NCBI RefSeq assembly: GCF_000582685.1 | Contig: NZ_KK073767.1 | Location: 55,412-105,032 of the forward strand | DNA length: 49,621 bases | Direction: 5' to 3' | Source of the DNA: [Scytonema hofmanni] UTEX 2349 | GTDB taxonomy: Bacteria; Cyanobacteriota; Cyanobacteriia; Cyanobacteriales; Nostocaceae | Shown: in pieces, positions 43,677 to 49,621 of the stretch | Layout of the letters: every line of letters starts with the position of its first letter | How positions within the stretch are numbered: the first letter of the stretch is position 1 | Position numbers and translations under genes: made by a program | The notes under the pieces: model-generated | What the model saw: the letters and a program-made list of their open reading frames with translations, nothing else | Databases searched by the model: none | What the model was told of the DNA's origin: nothing

Positions 43677-46600
43677 TGAACGACAATATCCCAAACCTAT
43701 ACCCCAACGACCTCACAGTCGCCGAGTACCACGAACTCGCCGACAAGAGCGCCATTCACCCCGCGCTAATCGAGGCTAATTTCATCCACATCGAAGGCGT
43801 ATTAGTTTACTCGTACTTATTCATTTCCGAGCAAATAAAGCGCAAAAATGCCGGTCGAGTCACCGACAGCTTCTTAAAGCAGTACCAACACGCCGAATTG
43901 GGTGGATTATGGATTAGCGGACTCGACCCTCAAAACAACTGGCAACCGATGGAATGGGGGCGCTTTAAGCCCACTAACCCCCGAATTAATGCAGAAAAAG
44001 GCAAACTCGTCAAATACGAGTCACCACCCAAAACCCCCAACCGCGTCACTTACTTCGATATCCCCGACTGCATTTGGGATTTAGTCCGAAAGCGGTATAA
44101 TATCAAGTGCAATAATTCTCCCCTCTCGTCGCGCCTTAGTGATAGGCTACATCCGCTCTTATTTTGGGAATGGGTTATTCGTCACCCAGAAATCCCCATA
44201 ATCCTTTGCGAAGGGGAAAAGAAAGCAGCCTGTTTGTTAAGTCTTGGGTTTGTAGCGATCGCACTCCCCGGTATTTGGAACGGACGAGTTGGTAAAAAAG
44301 ACTTCGACGAACGCCTCCACCCCGATTTGCTGCCTTTAGCACAAAAGGGACGCAAATTTATCATCCTCTTCGACCACGAAACCAACCCCAAAACCCGTTG
44401 GTCGGTCTTTCAAGCCACCCTACGTACAGGTAAGGCAATAGAGGCATCTCTATGCGCCTGTGAGGTGGCTCAACTCCCCGGAATGGAGAAAGGGGTCGAT
44501 GACTTCGTAGTAGCCCGTGGTGACGATGCTAGCGCCCTATTAACTGCCATCGTTGACGACGCCAAAAGCCTCACAGATTATCAGCGATCGTTCTACCTCA
44601 GCCAGAGAGGACTAAGCAACAAATACAAACCAGACGTTCGGGTAAATGTCAAGTATTTATCTGGAGCTGTTGAATTACCAGAATCAGGACTGGTAGCATT
44701 AGAAAGTGATATGGGAACCGGCAAAACCGAGTTGCTCTCAAAATGGCGTGACTCACATCCCCAAGCGCGATTCCTCAACAACGGGCATCGAGTTAACTTG
44801 CTGAAAAACCTGGCTAATCGTCTCAAAACCGAGATGTACTCAGATTTGGGTTATACGGGTTTAGCTAAAGCCAATGCCCTCAGCATCACCATCGACAGCT
44901 TGCACAAGCTTTGCACCGATTCCCTCACCTACGGCTGCGTGTTTATCGATGAAGCTTGCCAGTATCTGACTCACCTGCTGCACAGTAAAACCTGTAAAGA
45001 ACATCGGGCAGAGATTTTAGAAGTTCTGGAATATATCGTGTATAATGCGCCCTTGGTTGTAATTGCCGACGCGCATATGGACGACGTGACGGTGGACTTC
45101 TTCCGGGCAATGCGTCCACCAGAGGAAAAGCCGTTTATTATCAAAAACGAGTGGAAAAATGGCGATCGCCCAATTTACTGGTACGAAGGAGATAATTCTT
45201 CTGCCCTAGTAGCCCAGATTTCAGCAGCGCTGATGCTGGGTAAGAAAGTCATGGTGGTTTCCGACTCCAAGCGCTTTATTAAGAAACTTGAAAAGTCGCT
45301 CTCTATGCCCCTTGTTGTGGAGGGTAGCAACGCAGATCCTAGTTTGCAGGCGGTGATTGCAAATGACAATATTTCTGACGTTCCCTCACAATTACCCCAA
45401 AAGACAGATGACAAAAAAACGTCAGGTGTTAAAGCATCGCAATTACCCCAAAAGGTAGATGACAAAAAAACGTCAGGTGTTAAAGCATCGCAATTACCCC
45501 AAAAGGTAGATGACAAAAAAACGTCAGATGTCAAACAGCCGCTACGCATCTGGGCGATCCACTCGGAAAACTCCGGCAGTGAAGAAAACGTTGCCTTCAT
45601 CAAGGACATAACTAACGCTGTAAAGAGCCTAGATGCCCTTTTAGCGTCTCCTAGCCTGGGAACTGGGGTGGACATACCTGAATATCATTTCGACGCTGTT
45701 TTTGGCGTTTTTCACGGGGTTTCGCAAACGGCTACCGAATGCGCCCAACAACTTTGGCGTTATCGTCCCAACGTCCCGATTCATGTTTGGGTAGCTCCGC
45801 GTCCGCCTTTTGGCTATAAAGATACCAATGCCAGTAAAATTAAGGAGCGGTTGCTGCAAACCAACGAAATGACGGCTTTCCTGATCAGGATTGACCGTGA
45901 AACAGGACGAAGAGGTGCTGAAAAAGACTCTTGCCTTGATGCGTACTGTCAAATTCAAGGGAAGCGACACCAATCTATCAACAACTTGCGGGCTGATTTA
46001 CGCAACTTGTTAACGGAGATGGGTAACGTAATTATCCCAGTGGGTGTGGAGGAAAATAAACTAGCCCAAGAGCAACTAAAAAATGCTGGCATTGCCCTAG
46101 ACGCTGCGTATTATACTGCGGTTGCTTCTTCCAACCAGATTTCGGCTACTGAGTATCGCTCAAGGCAAAGTAAAGATTATCTATCACCCGAAGAAATTTA
46201 TGAGTGCGAAAAATTCCGCATCAAAGATGCTTACGGGATGGAGGTGACAGAAACACTGGTGCAAAAAGATAACAGTGGGAAATTAATTCGGGCGATCGCT
46301 GACTTGGAGGCTATTTTATCTGAGCCAGATGGTACAATTGTTGACCCAAATACTGGTTCATTATACCCAGCACCACCAACAATTGTGGCAGACAAAGACC
46401 GTCAGGAGCGCTTACATCTGCCGTTCTGTATGGACTGGGGGAATTATTCGGCTTCTTGGCTGGCTAGGTTTAATTTGGGACTGCATGGCATTCTCAAACG
46501 TCTAGTAGCGGGTGTTGAGGTTACGGCGAGTGACCCGGATTTGGTGAGAATGACGGAAATAGCCTATAATTGTGCGTCTCATGTTAAGGCGATTTTAGGG

Positions 46601-47182
46601 TTTACGGTTCCCCCTAAGTGCAAACCTATATGGTTGTTGGGAACGCTGCTTGACCAATTGGGGTTAAAACTAGATGACCATAAAAAAGGTCCACGGGGGA
46701 AACAAGTTAAATATCACTTGCTATCTCAAGAGGAATTGGACTTTGCGCTATCGGTAATGCGATACCGCGATTACAAGCGACAAGCAAAAGAAGAACGGAT
46801 TAGGCAAGTCGAAGAAGAACAACGGCGATATCAAGCCAGATTGCAGTTACAGTATGGGATTGCACCGCCAAACTCACCCGTATCCACCCCCCCCCCTAAT
46901 TCTATAGTTCCACCACTAGGGGAGGGGGTGGATACCGAAGTTGAAAACATCGATTTTGTCGATTTGGAACCCGAAGATGGCGATCCTACACCAATTAGAG
47001 ATTGTGTCCAACAACTGCGCTCTGGGATTAAGCATGGGGTTGATGCCATTAAAGATATCCTCCAACGTTGGAGTGAAGATCGTCGGTGGTGTGCTGTGCT
47101 ACTGCTGGAGAAAATTGCAGCTTCAGAACTACGTATATTAGAACAAATGATGCCACAGTTTTATACGTGGTTGAGTTTGTAA
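43673..47182 (+). CDS. CyRepA1-family plasmid replication protein
   Basis: A 1169-residue replication initiator with the CyRepA1 layout: an N-terminal DUF3854/TOPRIM-like primase part (about 120-300, with PIILCEGEKKAACLLSLGF and FIILFDHETNP) and a helicase-like ATPase part with Walker A ESDMGTGKTELL (about 343-354), Walker B VFIDEACQ (about 422-429), SLGTGVDIP and a late QQLWRYRP motif. Residues 572-622 carry three 17-residue tandem repeats (SQLPQKVDDKKTSGVKA) between the helicase motifs. The tail is charged and helical. It lies just downstream of the iteron region, as expected. Of two adjacent ATGs (43673, 43676), the second is better spaced from GGTGAGGG. The family name is recalled from cyanobacterial plasmid annotation. 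Confidence 0.88.
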   Translation: MMNDNIPNLYPNDLTVAEYHELADKSAIHPALIEANFIHIEGVLVYSYLFISEQIKRKNAGRVTDSFLKQYQHAELGGLWISGLDPQNNWQPMEWGRFKPTNPRINAEKGKLVKYESPPKTPNRVTYFDIPDCIWDLVRKRYNIKCNNSPLSSRLSDRLHPLLFWEWVIRHPEIPIILCEGEKKAACLLSLGFVAIALPGIWNGRVGKKDFDERLHPDLLPLAQKGRKFIILFDHETNPKTRWSVFQATLRTGKAIEASLCACEVAQLPGMEKGVDDFVVARGDDASALLTAIVDDAKSLTDYQRSFYLSQRGLSNKYKPDVRVNVKYLSGAVELPESGLVALESDMGTGKTELLSKWRDSHPQARFLNNGHRVNLLKNLANRLKTEMYSDLGYTGLAKANALSITIDSLHKLCTDSLTYGCVFIDEACQYLTHLLHSKTCKEHRAEILEVLEYIVYNAPLVVIADAHMDDVTVDFFRAMRPPEEKPFIIKNEWKNGDRPIYWYEGDNSSALVAQISAALMLGKKVMVVSDSKRFIKKLEKSLSMPLVVEGSNADPSLQAVIANDNISDVPSQLPQKTDDKKTSGVKASQLPQKVDDKKTSGVKASQLPQKVDDKKTSDVKQPLRIWAIHSENSGSEENVAFIKDITNAVKSLDALLASPSLGTGVDIPEYHFDAVFGVFHGVSQTATECAQQLWRYRPNVPIHVWVAPRPPFGYKDTNASKIKERLLQTNEMTAFLIRIDRETGRRGAEKDSCLDAYCQIQGKRHQSINNLRADLRNLLTEMGNVIIPVGVEENKLAQEQLKNAGIALDAAYYTAVASSNQISATEYRSRQSKDYLSPEEIYECEKFRIKDAYGMEVTETLVQKDNSGKLIRAIADLEAILSEPDGTIVDPNTGSLYPAPPTIVADKDRQERLHLPFCMDWGNYSASWLARFNLGLHGILKRLVAGVEVTASDPDLVRMTEIAYNCASHVKAILGFTVPPKCKPIWLLGTLLDQLGLKLDDHKKGPRGKQVKYHLLSQEELDFALSVMRYRDYKRQAKEERIRQVEEEQRRYQARLQLQYGIAPPNSPVSTPPPNSIVPPLGEGVDTEVENIDFVDLEPEDGDPTPIRDCVQQLRSGIKHGVDAIKDILQRWSEDRRWCAVLLLEKIAASELRILEQMMPQFYTWLSL
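45386..45538 (+). repeat. three 51-bp tandem repeats in the replication gene
   Basis: Units at 45386-45436, 45437-45487 and 45488-45538 are nearly identical and in frame, encoding SQLPQKVDDKKTSGVKA with small changes. They form a flexible, charged linker in the helicase half. Near identity implies recent expansion and possible length variation between strains. Confidence 0.95.
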
Positions 47183-47686
47183 CTATCTAATTGCTCTCGA
47201 AATTACGGCATTGTCGGTCGAGTCACCGTCGCGGCACAGTTTCTGCTGTCAATACTTTTTTATGTACGCCCCGCGCTTATTGCCTTACAGAATAAAAAAG
47301 TTGAGGAGCGCGTGAAATAAGGGCACACTTCATGAGGAATTTATACAGAAAGCTCGATTGGGTTTTGATTTATTTGAACCTAAAAATCAAAGTAGTATTT
47401 TGCTTTTTGCTTTTGTTAATCCGGGAGCAGTACGTCCAACATTTTTTCTCGTTTCTCTTTTCACGGGGATTCATAAAGGCAGCCCCGATCGCTCGTCTCT
47501 TGGCACTTCTGATCCCATACTTTTAAGTATGGGATTGAAGTAAGGAGCGTTATGGATTGAGTGCTACGCCATGATGCCACAAATCTTTTTATGAAGCATG
47601 TTCCTTATACCCACAACGTGCAGTTTTTATTGATACATATGTATTTCTGCCCTCTGCCCGAGCGCATAGCTGCCTTTCTTTGTAAG
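47183..47686. other. intergenic region with a possible gene fragment
   Basis: No intact gene is supported. Around 47330-47540 one frame without a start reads protein-like (EEFIQKARLGFDLFEPKNQS and following), perhaps a remnant. It ends inside the hairpin at 47512-47535. An AT-rich stretch with ACATATGTAT follows near 47635. Confidence 0.4.
47512..47535. terminator. 11-bp perfect stem-loop
   Basis: ATCCCATACTT (47512-47522) is inverted at 47525-47535. It lies between the replication gene and a convergent minus-strand gene, so it may end transcription, although no T-tract follows. Confidence 0.55.
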
Positions 47687-48343
47687 TTATATGTCGAACA
47701 GCTTATTATCTTTTTTTGACATAAATTCGGCTTCTTCTTCAGCAGTAAATTGCCGACAAATTTGTATCCACTTATTTGATTCTGAACGGTAGATATAAGA
47801 ATCTTCAGCAGTTGCTGCATATAAACATTGCAACCACACGTCTTGGTATTTCGGATTTTTCTCAGATTCTGTCAGAATAATATTTAAAATTTCCGGCAAC
47901 GTTAAATTACTGCGAATAATCCTATCTGAATCGTTCAGTTTTTCAACTTCTAAACTAGAAAGAGTAGGACAAACAGTTGCTTGCGAATTACAATAGTAAA
48001 TATTACCGCCCGGTACTTTCACCATCATCCATACTGGTTCGTATGGATAAGGAGATGTACAAGTAAAATCCTCATATTGTTCAATCATCCATCCAGAAGT
48101 TTCCTCCGATCCAAACATATATTCGCCATCGGTTAAGCAAGTTAAGCGAACTTTTTCTCTATCGGATGAATCCAAAAAACCAAGTTCTATCGCTCGGTCT
48201 AAAGCTTTTTCAATACTCCAAGGTTCAAAACTACCCGCCCCTTCCCAGTGCTGGTCACTATCTGGTTCATTCCACCCTTTCTTCCAATATCCAAATTCCC
48301 AAACAGTCATCATTGGGTCAAATTTAAATTCTGTGTTTTTCAT
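47687..48343 (-). CDS. hypothetical protein, 218 aa
   Basis: The family is not recognised. The protein is acidic and rich in Trp, Tyr and Cys (TVWEFGYWKKGWNEPDSDQH; MFGSEETSGWMIEQYEDF), lacks signal peptide and membrane segments, and ends KKDNKLFDI. The composition suggests a globular cytoplasmic protein, similar in style to immunity-like or SMI1/KNR4-like proteins, but no motif is firm enough to name. A truncated reading frame on the same strand ends 27 bases upstream, so the two may once have formed an operon. Confidence 0.65.
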   Translation of the reverse strand: MKNTEFKFDPMMTVWEFGYWKKGWNEPDSDQHWEGAGSFEPWSIEKALDRAIELGFLDSSDREKVRLTCLTDGEYMFGSEETSGWMIEQYEDFTCTSPYPYEPVWMMVKVPGGNIYYCNSQATVCPTLSSLEVEKLNDSDRIIRSNLTLPEILNIILTESEKNPKYQDVWLQCLYAATAEDSYIYRSESNKWIQICRQFTAEEEAEFMSKKDNKLFDI

Positions 48344-48370
48344 ATTTTTGATGATATAAAATTTGTCTTT

Positions 48371-48550
48371 TTAATCCCACCAAGCCCGCAGGTAATTTGA
48401 CTTAATATCAAGTTCATCCGGGGAACCAACAAATGCTTCAAAATCTGCAAGAACTTGATTTGTGCAAATACCATTAAACACAATTCCATCAATAGTAACT
48501 CGATAATCTTCACGAAATTTATCCCAAATATTTTGTATGCGAATTATTTT
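48371..48550 (-). pseudogene. 5'-truncated gene fragment
   Basis: A 59-codon open frame reads like genuine protein (IWDKFREDYRVTIDGIVFNG, ending KSNYLRAWWD) but has an in-frame stop just upstream and no ATG, GTG or TTG start near its beginning. It is probably the C-terminal end of a small protein whose first part is lost, located just upstream of the 218-residue gene. Confidence 0.5.
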
Positions 48551-48646
48551 TCAGTTATACCAATTCGTCAAAATTTGACTACATATGCAGAAAGTGCGAA
48601 AATGACATGACGCACGATAATTGTATATCCCGAGTCGTGCGATCGC

Positions 48647-48721
48647 ATGGTTGTGAATAAACCGAAAGGGATTTTGACATTAGAAGTAGTGGAAGTAGAT
48701 TAATTTTATTGCTGGTTAATT
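48647..48721. repeat. diverged ~75-bp repeat, copy 2 (copy 1 at 7573-7649)
   Basis: Same order of matching blocks as copy 1 and the same orientation. It lies upstream of the gene fragment and just beyond the 3' end of the decayed transposase. Confidence 0.6.
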
Positions 48722-48768
48722 GTCTTAAATATTGCCAATACGTAGTGTCTAGCTGTCATATAGCAATC

Positions 48769-49363
48769 CTAAATGAGTTGTGAAAAAAATGAACCATACA
48801 TAAATATCTTCGGGAAATCAAAAACTTGATGATTAGTAACGAGTTCAAATAATCTCTTGATCTGAGGAAACGATTTACATAAGTGGTAAAACTCTCGAAT
48901 AAAGTTTTTAGCGTACAACCAGATGTCCTCTACAGGATTTTGCGTTGGGTCATTGGGCGCAAATCGAATGCAAGTAATTTTCCATTTATCTTCACTTAAC
49001 CCTTGATTAAGAGTATCTAAGTAAGCTTTAAATTCAGCAGAACGATGATAACTAGCGCCATCCCAAATCAAAGCAATACGGCTTTTTGGATACTGGGAAA
49101 TTAAATATTTTACCCTGCGCGATCGCGTTACTAGAATCACCTTTTTTACAAGGCTTAATTAGAAACTCTTGTGTGTAATAATTTAGAGCGCCGAAATAAG
49201 TTTGTCGTTGTCTTTCATTGATAATTGGCGCGGACAGAGGATTCTGTCCGTCCACACGCCGCGAATTTCGGTCTTTGACCTTCTGTGACACCTCTGCTGT
49301 TCTTAGATTTAATAGGGTTTGGTTTTGCTCACGAGTCAAAAATACTCTTAGACGAGCGCCCAT
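48769..49363 (-). pseudogene. decayed IS630-family transposase
   Basis: Two overlapping frames preserve parts of an IS630-type DDE transposase. 49052-49363 keeps the N-terminus (MGARLRVFLTREQNQTLLNL) and then, after an internal deletion, the mid-domain piece TYFGALNYYTQEFLIKPC. 48769-49140 keeps RIALIWDGASYHRS with a catalytic Asp and FAPNDPTQNPVEDIWLYAKN with the late Glu. A frameshift near 49100-49140 separates them, and most of the helix-turn-helix and first Asp region is missing. At the deletion point sits a GGACAGA/TCTGTCC palindrome around 49233-49251, suggesting that a small repeat replaced the lost part. It cannot be active. Confidence 0.85.
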
Positions 49364-49439
49364 ACTTTAAATTACCTCGGTAGATGCCTTCTCCGTATTT
49401 ATTTGATCTTTACATAGTTTGGTTTTTTTCTACCTACCT

Positions 49440-49621
49440 ACTTATTTCGTTATTTCTCTTCGATTAAAGTCAGCGACTCCATCACGAGAGCCGCTGCTCT
49501 ACAAAACCGTGCTTGAAACTTTTGCTTCACACGGCTCCTCAATGATTTGGTGTATGTCAAACATACCTCATTACCCATCTTCCTTCAACTATTTCTAGTT
49601 TTCTGGGGGCTTAGGCTCGAC
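49440..49621 (-). other. possible group II intron fragment
   Basis: On the minus strand, GGAGCCGTGTGAAGC then TTTCAAGCACGGTT forms a stem-loop like the conserved GAGCCGTATG...GTACGGTT element of bacterial group II introns. No reverse transcriptase gene is visible in the window, so this would be an edge fragment. Recognition is by memory of the hairpin pattern only. Confidence 0.3.

Noticed and set aside
47332..47526. Hydrophobic 64-codon frame
   Set aside because: A different frame over the same bases looks more protein-like but lacks a start, and the region runs into a hairpin; neither is convincing as a gene.

Overview
The window looks like a large plasmid of a filamentous, Nostocales-type cyanobacterium. 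Frequent GCGATCGC (HIP1) octamers, many short palindromic and MITE-like repeats of the kind common in Nostoc, Calothrix and Scytonema, and a modular NRPS locus point to the organism. A CyRepA1-type replication protein beside 22-bp iterons, a ParA/ParB pair, a MobV-type relaxase, a tyrosine recombinase and a VapBC-like toxin-antitoxin pair point to a plasmid. No rRNA or tRNA gene was recognised.

Layout. (a) 1-6.1 kb: an array of 20-bp repeats resembling a transposon end abuts a DinG/XPD-like helicase that has lost its N-terminus including Walker A. It is translationally coupled to a pPIWI_RE-family PIWI protein, so this is a damaged prokaryotic-Argonaute-related defence operon. (b) 6.2-8.7 kb: two hypothetical genes and a tyrosine recombinase. 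(c) 9.3-15.4 kb: a hypothetical gene coupled to an AP-endonuclease-2/sugar-isomerase TIM barrel, convergent with a 1436-residue SNF2 helicase. (d) 15.4-24 kb: the plasmid maintenance and mobilisation block on the minus strand, parA-parB-SF1 helicase-MobV relaxase, with operator-like repeats. (e) 25-38.8 kb: three NRPS genes (C-A-T-TE, C-A-T, C-A-nMT-T) and a membrane-anchored alpha/beta hydrolase, probably making a short peptide or lipopeptide with aromatic, Ile/Val and N-methyl-Leu residues. (f) 38.9-42.6 kb: plasmid-type DNA-binding proteins and an antitoxin/PIN pair. (g) 42.8-47.2 kb: the likely replication origin and CyRepA1. (h) 47.2-49.6 kb: hypothetical genes, gene remnants, a decayed IS630-type transposase and a possible group II intron fragment.

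The most unusual observation is inside parB. Ten copies of the palindrome TGCCAATAACGTTATTGGCA (seven perfect) are embedded in frame in the gene. Each encodes ANNVIGK or ANNIIGK, and together they form a long acidic insertion within the region expected to be the ParB helix-turn-helix domain. Codon third positions inside the palindrome are almost invariant, while the lysine codon just outside varies. Two more perfect copies lie in non-coding DNA upstream of the SNF2 gene and downstream of the relaxase gene. This suggests DNA-level selection, possibly a centromere (parS) built into the parB coding sequence, or else a selfish palindrome expanding in frame. Several other genes here (NRPS1, the SF1 helicase, the SNF2 helicase) also carry in-frame palindromic insertions, so the plasmid is a good example of proteins being lengthened by small repeats.
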